The notes: generated from the letters alone by a model not told the origin. A stretch of 64,000 bases of DNA from CAVTLG01 sp963802635 (GCA_963802635.1 CAWDJJ010000001.1:3038001-3102000); one strand, 5' to 3'. Numbered from the stretch's first letter, positions 46,548-56,376 are shown. Made by a program: numbers and translations.

Positions 46548-47868
46548 TCAGGCCCCAACTGGGAAAGCCGCTATTGATGCCAACTGGGCAAAGTGGGACC
46601 GGCGGGTCTTGCCGCGAGGGATGTTCGTCAGGACGGCATCAATACGTACCAGATTGACGGCCACAGCCGTTAAGATGTGTTGCACATGGGTTCTGGCTAG
46701 TCCATCATAGCGAGATCGTCGCAAACCCATTGCCCGCACCCCCTGCGAAAGGGTGCCCTCAATGCCCGAACGCAAGGCATACTGCTGACGAAACTCGGGC
46801 GTTTGCTCTGCCAGCCGTCGCGCCTGTAAGGCTTCATGAGCAGCTTGAGGGCGCAGATGCAGGACCCGTCCAGTTGTCTGGGAGCGCGTGCAGTCCTGGC
46901 GCACGGGACAGGCAGCACAGGTCTCAGAGGCAAACACGATCTCCATGCACTCAGCAGCCTGACTCATACGAGCACTGGTTTGCCCTTGGGGGCAGGTAGC
47001 CTGCTGCTTGCTCCAATCGATGGAAAAGTGCCCCAGATCGAAGCCCTTGCCCGCTTTGGCCTGCCAACTGCTATCAGGCATCGTAGGACCGAGCAGAGTG
47101 ATCCCTTTTTGCTGACTGCTAACCAGCAGGTCGGCATCCACATAGCCCGTATCCACGATCTGCTCCTCCGGTTTGAGTGCTGCTTTTACCAACTTCTCCT
47201 GAATGGGGACCGTCATGGCTACATCCGCGATGGGTGCCACCGTCGTTTGCACCTGCACAATCAAATGAGGACACAGTGGCTCCATGGGCTGTGCGCAGGT
47301 TTCCGTCAAGTGGACTTTGTACCCCAGCCATGTCGTTTCCCGCTTTTTGCCTGTTTGGGCCTCCGGATCATAGGGCGAACGGATCACACCCTCTGCGTCT
47401 GCTTCGGACGGACCTGCTCGCCATTTCGCCTTGCCCTCCGACACCTCATAGTACTGTTGCCACACCTGTCGGAGCACTTGCACACTTTCCAGGTCTCGTG
47501 CCTCATCTGGTGCATCGGCTTGCGAGAGAGCAGCGAAGAGATGGACCCCATCCGCCCCGATTTGTTGGGCCAGGGCTGTGCGCTGGCTCTCGGCCTTGGG
47601 CAAGCGATAGTTCTCCACACGATGGCTATACCGATCAAACCAGTCAGGCGTGATCTGCTTGATCAACCAATCAGGAACCAGACTAGCCAGATCATCGAGA
47701 GCCCCGCGCAGGCTTTCTCCCACACATTCCAAATTCGAGAGCGAACGGACCCGTGCCAATACGTGGGTGGAGTCGGTGCGTTGTTTGCCTCCCGCTTTGA
47801 GCCAGCCACGTTGCTTGCACACCTCCAGAAGCTGATCTAACAAGAGGGTCTCCGCCTGTTGCTCCACT
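46548..47868 (-). pseudogene. IS1182 family transposase, 5' end missing
   Basis: About 440 residues of an IS1182 transposase: RQRTDSTHVLARVRSL with the first catalytic Asp region, IVDTGYVDADLL with the second, and ALRSGIEGTLSQGVRAMGLRRSRYDGL with the Glu. CxxC-type residues (CAACPVRQDC) are conserved. Members have some 80 more N-terminal residues; here similarity begins at LVEQQAETLLLDQLLEVC, exactly where the ISAzo13 end at 47869 starts. The open frame reaches 47957 only through ISAzo13 sequence. Confidence 0.8.
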
Positions 47869-48976
47869 AAGGAATTGTCAAAGAATAAAGGTATCAATTG
47901 AGCTGGTGCGCGGGAAGAGCGTATAATTCCACTCACCGTGAAAGGCATCAGGGACAATGAAGAGCGTGGTCATCTCCTCATCGGAGATCTTGCGCCCCGT
48001 CGGATAGCTGTTCGTGTCAAGCTGGCACTGGACCGTCAACCCAGCCTCCGTCGTGGTTGGCGCAATCAATTTCACGATCACGGCGTAATCCACCAACGGC
48101 TTGCCACGCCAGTTCTGGCTGATCCAGGCAAAGAGGCGATGCTCAATCTTGTTCCATTTGCTCGTTCCCGGAGGCAAATGACACACGGTGATGGCCAGGC
48201 CGATTTCATCTGCCAGGAGCTGAAGCTCCCATTTCCACAAACGCACTCGTGAGCCGTTACTGCCTCCGCCATCCGCACTGATGAGCAACCGCTTCGCTTC
48301 TGGGTGCCATTCGCGCCCAGGATTCTTTAAAATCACCCACCAGCTCTTTCTTCTTCGCATCTACCGAGATGACAGGCTCGCCTTACGCTAGAAAGCTCTT
48401 GGTTTGTGCATTGACCTGCTCGAACTGGGCATTGCGATCGGGATGCTCACCTCCCTCGCGTGTTTTGCGATTGGCTTGTAAGCTATAGCCCAGATCGTGC
48501 AACAGTTCGCTGACCAATTGATGGGAGATTTGATGACCTTGTCGGTTCAGTTCCATCGCCAGTTTGCGTACACTCTTGCAGGTCCAACGCAGTGGCGACT
48601 CCGGGTCTCCCCGCGTCACTGGCTCAACCAGACGCTCTAAGTCTTCGCTCAGACTTACGTCCTTTGTCACCGTCTTCTTGCGCCCACCTCCCTCCCTCCT
48701 GATGCGCCCTGGGCTGATGCTTGCCTCCTCGTGAAGTTGCTTGATGCCCAAACTGATCGCCTTGCAGGAGAGTCCAGATTGCCTCGCGACACGATGGCAA
48801 TTCCTCCACGCCCTATCACTATTGCTTCAGAAGCTGCGAGCAGTCGTCGTGTCCGCTCATTGAGTTCCTTCGCCAGCAGGTCGAAATCTCTGTCTGATCG
48901 TTTTTTCTCTTTCATCCATGCCTCATAATTTACCACACACCTCCTCACTTTACCACCTTTATTTTCTGACGGCCCC
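47869..48976 (-). mobile_element. Decayed ISAzo13-type insertion sequence
   Basis: Imperfect terminal repeats: the minus strand starts GGGGCCGTCAGAAAATAAAGG (48976 downward) and the plus strand starts GGAATTGTCAAAGAATAAAGG (47869 upward), 15 of 21 positions alike. One end joins the cut IS1182 gene, the other a cut nuclease gene, so the two flanks were not originally contiguous. Confidence 0.6.
47878..48915 (-). pseudogene. ISAzo13 family transposase, multiply broken
   Basis: Three frames must be joined: KEKKRSDRDFDLLAKELNER at the N-terminus, then SPLRWTCKSVRKLAMELNRQ and HDLGYSLQANRKTREGGEHP in the middle, then ISADGGGSNGSRVRLWKW, CHLPPGTSKWNKIEHRLFAWI and WRGKPLVDY at the C-terminus. Breaks seen are a frame break near 48795, an in-frame TAA after QTKSFLA (48383-48385), and one extra A in TTTAAAGAATCC (near 48328). 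The element is dead. Confidence 0.78.
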
Positions 48977-49191
48977 TTAGCGTCTATATCTTTCCGAAGT
49001 GTCACACACGCCAAGCCCTTTTTCCCGTCGTTGGTAGTAAAGGTTATGTCCATACCACCATCGCTTCCACCTCGTGGAGCAATTGGCACAACATTTTTAT
49101 AGCCTAAAGAATTTAATATATCAGCGGACATTCTTTCAAAATCATGCTGATTGTCGAATTTTTCGAGCGCTGCAACTGTATGCGAAAACAA
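48977..49191 (-). pseudogene. Restriction-endonuclease-like gene, N-terminal remnant
   Basis: 72 residues: EKFDNQHDFERMSADILNSL and APRGGSDGGMDITF, followed by DGKKGLACVTLR. The pattern FE.. LLxxLGY ... GGxDGGxDI ... is that of Mrr-like/PD-(D/E)XK restriction endonucleases (catalytic Asp in GGMDI). It is cut at DIDAK by the ISAzo13 element and the rest is not in the window. It probably starts at a TTG at 49191 with AAAAGG upstream. Confidence 0.55.
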
Positions 49192-49648
49192 ATTCCTTTT
49201 CTCCCTTTTGAGAAAAACGTGGCAGACTAAGAAAAGAGCAACGGAGCTATTTTACTTGAACATCAGTCTCTTCACAAGAGAAGTTCGCATACCAAATATT
49301 GTGCGACACGGCCATGACACTAGCGAGGCTAACTCTGTACTATCAGATGTCCCTATAACTGAAATTTTGCGGGTTATGGGACGTTAGCGGATTTTCCGCA
49401 CATTCGCCACCAGACGGAAGCAGGAATTCTATCATTATTCATGACACTGTCCTACGCGATGGCATTTTTGCTCACCCTACGCTGTCTGAAGCGCTCAACA
49501 ATTTGTTCGGCTCATTTGAGAATTAAAAAAAGTTATAGAGCCATATGAAACCATTGCACAATTCAATACGTACACTAATAAGTAGACCTTATAAAAAAAG
49601 ATAACGTGGTACTATGCCACCGGTATTAGAAAGGAAAGGACGTAAAGA
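49192..49648. other. Gene-free stretch upstream of ytxH
   Basis: AT-rich, no recognisable gene. A short plus frame (49151-49387) lacks motifs. GCGGATTTTCCGC (49388-49400) is a small palindrome. Confidence 0.4.
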
Positions 49649-50005
49649 ATGAACAATTTCTTGAAGGGCATACTGCTTGGCGTTGGTATTGGTTTGCTCG
49701 TAGCTCCGTTGAGGGGTGAAGATACACGTAAATTGATTGGAGAGCGCCTGGGCGAACTCCGTGGCTATCTACCAGAAAATGAGCAGTTGGACGTATACAA
49801 ACAGCAGATCTCTGATCGTGTATCGCACACAGCAGGCTCGTTGAAGGACTATGCACAGCAGGCAGCGACTACAGTGAAAAGCACCGCCAATAACCTGAGT
49901 GACATCGCACAAAATGCGGCTACTACGGTGAAACACACGGGCAGTGATGTGGCTGATACGACAAAAGGTACTCTTAATTCACCACAGAATGGCTTTACTA
50001 GCTAA
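49649..50005 (+). CDS. YtxH domain-containing protein
   Basis: 118 residues. NNFLKGILLGVGIGLLVAPLRGEDTRKLI is the YtxH motif: a glycine-rich membrane helix followed by AP.xGxxTR. The rest is an amphipathic, Ala/Thr-rich chain with repeated QQAATTVKSTANNLSDIAQ/QNAATTVKHTG units, apolipophorin-like. Such proteins are general-stress or desiccation-linked; the role is uncertain. GAAAGGAC precedes the ATG. Confidence 0.8.
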   Translation: MNNFLKGILLGVGIGLLVAPLRGEDTRKLIGERLGELRGYLPENEQLDVYKQQISDRVSHTAGSLKDYAQQAATTVKSTANNLSDIAQNAATTVKHTGSDVADTTKGTLNSPQNGFTS

Positions 50006-50034
50006 CGCAATCACTCCCACACGAGCATACATAG

Positions 50035-50079
50035 TATGAGTCATCCCGAAACTTTTGCAAGAGTTCGGGATGACTCATA
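50035..50079. terminator. 16-bp perfect hairpin after the ytxH gene
   Basis: TATGAGTCATCCCGAA (50035-50050) pairs exactly with 50064-50079 around a 13-base loop, 30 bases past the stop. No T-run follows. Confidence 0.6.
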
Positions 50080-50240
50080 ACTGCTGTCGTTGTTCATTTC
50101 GGCCAGACTTCCCGTTCCCAATATTGACTGTTTCCAACTTGAATAGTTTCTACATATCTATGCTTTACAGTGTTTGCTAGAATAGAGAAGGTCTGCTAGA
50201 GCGTAACAGAGAAGAGCAATTATTTATAATCAGACGGCTC

Positions 50241-50325
50241 ATATTGCCTTACATTCAGATGAGAAATGTGCTCTGGCACATTTCTAGCAACGAGAGTTGC
50301 GTTTCTGAATGCTTATGGGTATCAG
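50241..50325 (+). repeat. Dispersed repeat element, 85-bp copy
   Basis: ATATTGCCTTACATTCAGATGAG, then hairpin AAATGTGC..GCACATTT, then GCAAC-GAGA-GTTGC, then TTTCTGAATGCTTATGGGTATCAG. It is the most compact full copy and lies 24 bases upstream of the kinase-FHA gene. Confidence 0.65.
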
Positions 50326-50348
50326 ACAGTGTTGAGCACAGGTAAGGG

Positions 50349-51728
50349 ATGAAGATTATGTTGGATAATTCACACAATTCTACACAAGTGATTGATAGTA
50401 TCTATCGTATTGGACAAACTATTACCACTGGCAGCATGCTAACGACATACACCGCTTACAATCGCAATACCAATGATGTTGTCGGGCTTTCCGTCATCGA
50501 ACTGCCACCGACGGCCCAACTGAACATTGTACAGCAATGCCTTCAACCGGCTGAGAAGCGCAGAACACTGCAATCTTCTCACATCATACGCATCTACAAC
50601 TGGGGTATTGATGGTAGTCGCATCTATATTGCCACCGATCCTCCGCGTGGTGTCACCCTGCAATATGTACTGGATAACGAAAATATTTCTATGCAACGCG
50701 CCATTATCATGACACGGCAGCTCGCTGTAGGACTCAAGACCTTACATGAGGCGGGTATTACTGGCTTAGATTTGCGTCCACAATTAATCACCGTCGACAC
50801 AGTGGGCATCATTGATCGCGTCCAGATTGATGATATTGGGTTGCGCTCACTGCTTCAGGCCCTTGGCTATATCAGCACGCAGAGCAAAAGTGATATTGGC
50901 TATCTGGACCCACGTTATGCCGCACCAGAATACCTCCATGGTGGACCAATCAGCGCGTGGAGTGACATCTACCAGTTGGGGCTACTCCTCTTCACACTCA
51001 TCACCGGTCGTCTGCCTTTTGTCGGCAGCACACCAGACGAAACCGCTGTATTACAGAGTAACAGTCCATTGCCACCCATGCAGCAATTTAAGCACGATGT
51101 GCCCGCCGTACTCCAACAGGTAGTCACACAGGCACTTGCCAAGGACCCAAGTAAACGTTACACCAATGCAGGGACCTTTATCGCCGCCCTCGATGCACTA
51201 CACACACCTCCCAACCCACTTGCAACTGAACTCATACGCGCTCCTGCACAGGAGAAAAGCAGCAGCGTAGGGCTGACAGCCGAAATGACCCGTGATGATC
51301 TCGCACTCCACACCACCGTGATCAAAGACAAATTTCTTCCTCAGGACAAACCTGCTCCTGACACCCCAGCCACCACGCAAGTCTATGCCTATCTCTGCTA
51401 TAAGAAAAACGGTGTTGAAGTGCAGCGCTTCCCCATCACTCAAAAGAGTACGATCATCGGACGCCTTGATCCAAAGCGTGGCCTTACCCCGGATATCGAT
51501 CTCAGCAAGATTGATCCTACGATGACGGTATCCCGCCAACATGCACGTATCCACTTTGAGGAAACTTTTTTCTCTATTGAGGACCTGAAGAGCCGCAACA
51601 AGACGCGCCTGAAAGAAGCGGTACTGACGCCTTTAAAAACCGAACTGTTACAACATGGGGACGCTATCTTTTTTGGCAGCGTGCGCGTACAATTTGAGAT
51701 TCCTAACGCAGCTAAAGTCCCGAAGTAA
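50349..51728 (+). CDS. Pseudokinase with C-terminal FHA domain
   Basis: 459 residues. Residues 18-285 have the Ser/Thr kinase fold (PRYAAPEYLHGGPISAWSDIYQLGLLLFTLITGRLPF is the APE-to-helix-F part), but key residues are altered: the VAIK lysine is Ser48 (VVGLSVIE), HRDLKPEN reads GLDLRPQL (catalytic Asp141 kept, metal-binding Asn lost), DFG reads DIG (162-164). Residues about 350-455 are an FHA domain (TIIGRLD, SRQHARIHF, IEDLKSRNKTRL), which binds phosphothreonine. It probably acts as a signalling scaffold rather than an enzyme. ATG 50358 (MLDNS) is an alternative start. Confidence 0.8.
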   Translation: MKIMLDNSHNSTQVIDSIYRIGQTITTGSMLTTYTAYNRNTNDVVGLSVIELPPTAQLNIVQQCLQPAEKRRTLQSSHIIRIYNWGIDGSRIYIATDPPRGVTLQYVLDNENISMQRAIIMTRQLAVGLKTLHEAGITGLDLRPQLITVDTVGIIDRVQIDDIGLRSLLQALGYISTQSKSDIGYLDPRYAAPEYLHGGPISAWSDIYQLGLLLFTLITGRLPFVGSTPDETAVLQSNSPLPPMQQFKHDVPAVLQQVVTQALAKDPSKRYTNAGTFIAALDALHTPPNPLATELIRAPAQEKSSSVGLTAEMTRDDLALHTTVIKDKFLPQDKPAPDTPATTQVYAYLCYKKNGVEVQRFPITQKSTIIGRLDPKRGLTPDIDLSKIDPTMTVSRQHARIHFEETFFSIEDLKSRNKTRLKEAVLTPLKTELLQHGDAIFFGSVRVQFEIPNAAKVPK

Positions 51729-51732
51729 CCTC

Positions 51733-52791
51733 TTATTCTTCTACCTGTTGCGCGTTCCCAATAGCAATTAAATCGGCCAGCAGCCCCTGTCCCGTTTGCA
51801 ACCTTCCCGCACCTGGACCAATAATCGTTACGTCGGAGAGCGTATCTGTCTGAAAAGTGATGGCGTTCATTACACCATCGACACGAGCCAGCGGATCACT
51901 CTGCGGTAGCGCGCTAGGCCCAACCTGCGCCCTGAGGCGGCTAGTCCCACCGTCACCAGGCAACATCTCTAGTGAAGCCACCAGCTTGATGCGTTTCCCT
52001 TCACGCAGTGCTTGCTGTACCTGTTCCTGTGTGAGGGTAGAGATGCCACGTCGTTCCACCTGCTCTGGCCTGAGTGAAGTGCCAAATACCAGGGCCGCCA
52101 GGATCAGTGTTTTGGCAACCGCATCATAGCCTTCCACATCGGCGGTGGGATCAGCTTCGGCATAGCCCTGTTGTTGGGCTTCGGCCAGAACCTCCGCATA
52201 ATCCCGCCCCTCAGCCATCGCGCTCAAGATATAGTTTGTCGTGCCATTCAAAATACCGCGTATGGCGCGCACACTGCTGCCAGCCATACCCTCACGCACC
52301 GTGCTAATAACAGGGGTACCAGCCATCACAGTTGATTCTAGGCGTAGCTGCACCCCATGTAGTTGTGCCAGTTCAAAGAGTTCGGCAGCAGCTAATGCGG
52401 CAGGACCTTTATTCGCAGTAATTACATGCATACCCAGAGACAGCGCCATACGTATATGGCTTATGCCAGGCTCGGCATCGCGCAAGTTCGTACCCGTGGC
52501 TTCAGCCAGCACATCTCCGCCAGTCGCGTGCAACCCTTCCAGCACGTTGGACCAGTGCTTCGCGCCTGGATAGTCGGTCAAAGCTTTTCCCTGTGCAGCC
52601 AGGTCCAGCAAAGTGGGAATATCCAGGCCATCTTCACGGTAGATAAAGCCATGACGACTGTTGGCAACACTTACGAGTTGTACAGCCAGATCATACTCTT
52701 GTTGTAAGAACGCTTCCTTCACGCTCAGCAGTTGCGCCAGTCCCTGACCAACAACGCCAAATCCGATGAGTGAGAGACGTATGTGTTTCAT
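51733..52791 (-). CDS. hom: Homoserine dehydrogenase (short form)
   Basis: About 352 residues from ATG 52791. GFGVVGQG at residues 10-17 binds NAD(P); TANKGPAA, the NGTTNYI loop and EADPTADVEGYDAVAKTLILA are the active-site signatures, including the catalytic Lys and Asp. It reduces aspartate semialdehyde to homoserine for threonine and methionine. The C-terminal ACT domain of the long form is absent, so no threonine feedback through that domain. The frame opens two codons earlier at a TTG. Its gene end is five bases from the kinase-FHA stop (convergent). Confidence 0.9.
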   Translation of the reverse strand: MKHIRLSLIGFGVVGQGLAQLLSVKEAFLQQEYDLAVQLVSVANSRHGFIYREDGLDIPTLLDLAAQGKALTDYPGAKHWSNVLEGLHATGGDVLAEATGTNLRDAEPGISHIRMALSLGMHVITANKGPAALAAAELFELAQLHGVQLRLESTVMAGTPVISTVREGMAGSSVRAIRGILNGTTNYILSAMAEGRDYAEVLAEAQQQGYAEADPTADVEGYDAVAKTLILAALVFGTSLRPEQVERRGISTLTQEQVQQALREGKRIKLVASLEMLPGDGGTSRLRAQVGPSALPQSDPLARVDGVMNAITFQTDTLSDVTIIGPGAGRLQTGQGLLADLIAIGNAQQVEE

Positions 52792-52806
52792 AAGCAAATA
52801 ACCAAC

Positions 52807-55098
52807 CTATATCCAGGATAATCTCAGACGATCCAGCACGCGTTTGATTGGTGCCAGTTCTTCGATGTTCAGGAAGCGCGAGCAACGGACATACACAAAC
52901 ACCCCCACGAACAGCTCTATCAGGAGCTTCACAAAAGCCATCAACGTCCCCCCCAGGCCCATCGACTGCTCGCGCGTCGTGACCAACACCCAGTCCAGCA
53001 CGACACGAGCCACCAGGACACAGACGCCCATCACTACCGCTGCAAACAAAACACGCCCGATAAAGCGTCCTGTTTCACGCAGTTGCAGACCACCTAGACG
53101 CTGGTGGAGCAGCCAGAACATCACCACCGCCTCCAATAATCCAGCCGCAGAGGTAGAAAAAGCTAGCGCGCCCATACCCCATGTCGCACCCCAGATCACT
53201 GCCACATTGATCAATAGCAAGCTCAATGCAATCTTAAAGATAAACTGAGCGATACTGACAGTGACTGGTGTTTTACTATCGCGCATTGCATAAAATGAAC
53301 GGGTGAGTATTTCAACAGCCGACAGGCCCGCTAATCCAATAGCAAAAAATATCAGCGGTACTGCAGTTGATTCTGCATCATTGAGTGTATAACTCCCATG
53401 CTGGAGCAACACCTGAATTACCGGCAAACTCAGGATGATCAGGCCAATACTCGAGGGAATTGACATAAACAGGATACTACGCAAGGTCTCCAGGATCGTA
53501 TTGCGTGTGCGGTCGAGACGCCCCAGCGCCATATTTTCGGCCATCGTCGGGAAAGCCGCCGTCGACATCGACATGCCGAAAATACCAAGTGGTAGCAGCA
53601 CGAGTTGAAACGCCTGGTAATACTGTGTAATCAGACCACTGACCCCGGCAACACCCGCTACGCCAGCCAGCAGTTGGATCAGAGCACGATCAACAAAGGT
53701 TGAGAAGTACAACATAGCGGCGTTCACGACGCGTGGTACCATCTGCCGCCCAATCTGTATGACGGCTGGATGATGCCAGTCAAATACCCGCGAATACTGC
53801 ATCTTGACTTTAAATAAACCGGGTATCTGAATGCCTACCTGGAGAACCGCACCCAGTACAACTCCCCATGTAGCGGCATAGACGGCCACCTGATCATTGC
53901 GTTGCCCGTGAAACGCGAAATATATTCCCGGTATCAGACCAGCAATCAGCCCTACATTATAGAGTACGGTCCCAATCGCCGGTAATTTGAAGTCTTGCTG
54001 GGCATTCAAAACGGAGTTCATGATGACGCCTCCGCCTAGCACAACAGACTGTAACAGCATAATACGCGTCAGCGATACGATCAAGCCCAGCTCGTGTGGA
54101 TCGTGAATGCCCGGATTGTACACAGGTACAAGCACTGGCGCGAAGATAATCGCGATGAGCGCTAAGCCAGACATAACGGCCAGCGCCAGGTTGAGCGCAG
54201 AACTGGCAATATGCCACGCTGACTTCTCGTCTCTCTCCGCGATCATATACTGAGTAAAAACGGGAATAAACGCTGAGCTGAGTGCGCCGCCTGCAACGAT
54301 ATTGAAAATAAGATCAGGCACAAGGAAAGCTTGCAGATAGGCATCCGAGGTGGTACTCGTGCCGAACACGAAGGCAAACATCGAGGTTCGTAACAAGCCC
54401 AGCACACGGCTAGCGATAAAAGCCGCAGTCAGAATAGCGGTGGCCCTACCGATACGGACGCGCTGAATCATCCCTGTGTCTTGAGACGGGGCTGTCGCTG
54501 GCAACGGTTGCATGAGAATGTCAGCGCCCTCCAATTGCTCCGCGACAGTATGCGCAGGAGGTACCGTTGACGGGCGCACAGGCAACGAGATCAGTGGCGA
54601 TAGCTGCGCAGAAATGGGTAACGCACCAGATGCCGTTGGTGATCCACCCGACGGAGGTACACTATGCAATGGAGACCATTTTGGACTCTTGCTGCCCCCG
54701 GGGAAAATAGTAGTGATGTCTGCGCTCATGCGTCGCTGTTGGCGGCGCATACGCTCCTCGCGCAATTGTAGCAAACGCTCTTGTCGCAATTGTGCTATCG
54801 GCTGAGACGGCTGAGGTGCATCAAAATACTGGTACTCCATACCCTGCCCATATCCAAGAGAGGTTCCCATATCTTGAATAGGCTGCTGGTAGTCAGGTAA
54901 CACGTTCGGCGAAAATGTTTCCTGGGAAGGTAAAGATGATGGCGGTGGTTGCGATGAAGGGGGCAAAAATGGGTGTGCTGGCGGTGTTACAGAAGATGAC
55001 TGTGGAGCCTCTTCTGCTTCATCCTGATCATATTGCCAGCCATAATATCCCTGTTGTTCCTGCTCTGGTAATGGTAGTTGCTGTTCTTCGTTTCCCAC
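52807..55098 (-). CDS. murJ: Lipid II flippase MurJ with long disordered N-terminal extension
   Basis: 763 residues. From about 212 on it is a typical MurJ/MviN: TAILTAAFIASRVLGLLRTS, FGTSTTSDAYLQAFLVPD, GGALSSAFIPVFTQYMIAERDE and about fourteen helices. It flips the peptidoglycan precursor lipid II across the cytoplasmic membrane. The first 210 residues are extra: Pro/Ser/Gln-rich with QLRQERLLQLREERMRRQQRR, a charged helix, and should be cytoplasmic. The hom gene starts 15 bases past its stop. Confidence 0.9.
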   Translation of the reverse strand: MGNEEQQLPLPEQEQQGYYGWQYDQDEAEEAPQSSSVTPPAHPFLPPSSQPPPSSLPSQETFSPNVLPDYQQPIQDMGTSLGYGQGMEYQYFDAPQPSQPIAQLRQERLLQLREERMRRQQRRMSADITTIFPGGSKSPKWSPLHSVPPSGGSPTASGALPISAQLSPLISLPVRPSTVPPAHTVAEQLEGADILMQPLPATAPSQDTGMIQRVRIGRATAILTAAFIASRVLGLLRTSMFAFVFGTSTTSDAYLQAFLVPDLIFNIVAGGALSSAFIPVFTQYMIAERDEKSAWHIASSALNLALAVMSGLALIAIIFAPVLVPVYNPGIHDPHELGLIVSLTRIMLLQSVVLGGGVIMNSVLNAQQDFKLPAIGTVLYNVGLIAGLIPGIYFAFHGQRNDQVAVYAATWGVVLGAVLQVGIQIPGLFKVKMQYSRVFDWHHPAVIQIGRQMVPRVVNAAMLYFSTFVDRALIQLLAGVAGVAGVSGLITQYYQAFQLVLLPLGIFGMSMSTAAFPTMAENMALGRLDRTRNTILETLRSILFMSIPSSIGLIILSLPVIQVLLQHGSYTLNDAESTAVPLIFFAIGLAGLSAVEILTRSFYAMRDSKTPVTVSIAQFIFKIALSLLLINVAVIWGATWGMGALAFSTSAAGLLEAVVMFWLLHQRLGGLQLRETGRFIGRVLFAAVVMGVCVLVARVVLDWVLVTTREQSMGLGGTLMAFVKLLIELFVGVFVYVRCSRFLNIEELAPIKRVLDRLRLSWI

Positions 55099-55491
55099 AA
55101 TCTTCTCTAGCTATAACTCTAGTACAAGTAGACGAACTCAGCTTGATAACGCCCTTTGTAGCACCGTTCGTCAAGCATACCATATTTCTATGTTTCTGAC
55201 TAGTACAGTGAGATCGAGATATATCCACAACAAGAATCAGCCTGAGAAGCTATGCAAGGCCTATTTTATCCTGGAGTTATTTAGACTGTTGTGTACTAGT
55301 AGCATTTGTATAGCGGCTACCCTCCAAAAAGACTCTGGCAACTGCGTGGAACTGCTGAAACAAAACCCCTCACTTTTAGCCTCTCACTTAGTAGACCATC
55401 TTTAAATGGCACCCTTCGGGGTTTCGCTCCTGCGGGAGCCTTTCTTTCCTTCCACGGCCTAAAGGCTGGTGGGTATCCAGAAAGGATTTTC
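55099..55491 (+). promoter_or_regulatory. Structured leader upstream of the desaturase gene
   Basis: Gene-free. Just before the desaturase are two stable tetraloop hairpins, ACCC-TTCG-GGGT (55411-55422) and GCTCC-TGCG-GGAGC (55426-55439), followed by CTTTCTTTCCTT and a GGCCTAAAGGCTGG segment, with the start codon 52 bases further. The second hairpin with its pyrimidine tail could be an attenuator; a temperature-dependent leader is possible for a desaturase but unproven. Confidence 0.5.
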
Positions 55492-56376
55492 ATGAATTCC
55501 AATACACTACCTTATAAAGCTGTAGTTCTCGTAGCGGTTATTGTTCCCCTGCTCGCCGTCATTTACGCCATCTTCTCGCTCTGGCAACGAGCCATCGGCT
55601 GGTTAGATCTTGCGCTTCTCGTCGGTTTCTATACTCTTACTGCACTTGGCGTAACGGTTGGCTTTCACCGCATGCTCACTCATCGAAGCTTTCGTCCCCA
55701 TCCGGCTCTCAAATTTCTCTTTCTGGTTCTTGGCTCTATGTCATTAGAGGGAGCCGCTGTAGAGTGGGCCGCAACTCATACCAAGCATCATGCGAAATCG
55801 GACCGCGAGGGCGATCCACACAGTCCCGTGGAAGGCTTCTTTCATGCTCATGTCGGCTGGCTTTTCAAAAATCGCATGGCTGATCCCGCCGTTTATACTC
55901 CGCACTTGCTGCAAGATCCCATCGTCATGTTTGTCAGTCGCACCTTCCTCTTCTGGGTCATACTCTCACTGCTGGTGCCATTCGCGATAGGCGGCTGGTG
56001 GGGACTCCTCTGGGGTGGGTTAGTACGCATTTTCCTGGCACACCATGTCACCTGGAGTGTGAACTCGATCTGCCATACCTTTGGAAAACGCGAGTTCGAA
56101 ACAACTGATCAGAGCCGTAACGAGTGGGTGGTTGGCCTGCTGGCCTTTGGCGAGGGCTGGCATAACAATCACCATGCCTTCCCCCGTTCGGCTTTCCACG
56201 GCCTCCACTGGTGGCAGTTTGACCTCTCAGGCTATATCATCTGGACACTTGAGCGTATCGGATTGGTGCACGACGTCTATCGCATCCCACCAGATCTGCT
56301 GGCCCGTCGTTATCACAAAGAGCACCCTATCAGCGCTGCCTCGGCACAGACAGAAGCGGAAAAGGTTATGGTCTAA
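55492..56376 (+). CDS. Acyl-CoA/fatty acid delta-9 desaturase
   Basis: 294 residues from ATG 55492, with AGAAAGG seven bases upstream. The three histidine boxes are HRMLTH, HTKHHAKSD and HNNHHAFPRSA, in the order and spacing of the membrane di-iron desaturases. Four hydrophobic helices. It puts a cis double bond in saturated acyl chains and so tunes membrane fluidity. The frame is open upstream to 55306 but those residues cover the hairpin leader and are not conserved-looking. Confidence 0.93.
   Translation: MNSNTLPYKAVVLVAVIVPLLAVIYAIFSLWQRAIGWLDLALLVGFYTLTALGVTVGFHRMLTHRSFRPHPALKFLFLVLGSMSLEGAAVEWAATHTKHHAKSDREGDPHSPVEGFFHAHVGWLFKNRMADPAVYTPHLLQDPIVMFVSRTFLFWVILSLLVPFAIGGWWGLLWGGLVRIFLAHHVTWSVNSICHTFGKREFETTDQSRNEWVVGLLAFGEGWHNNHHAFPRSAFHGLHWWQFDLSGYIIWTLERIGLVHDVYRIPPDLLARRYHKEHPISAASAQTEAEKVMV

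Noticed and set aside
46836..47840. Plus-strand 334-codon frame
   Set aside because: Antisense to the IS1182 transposase, no motifs.
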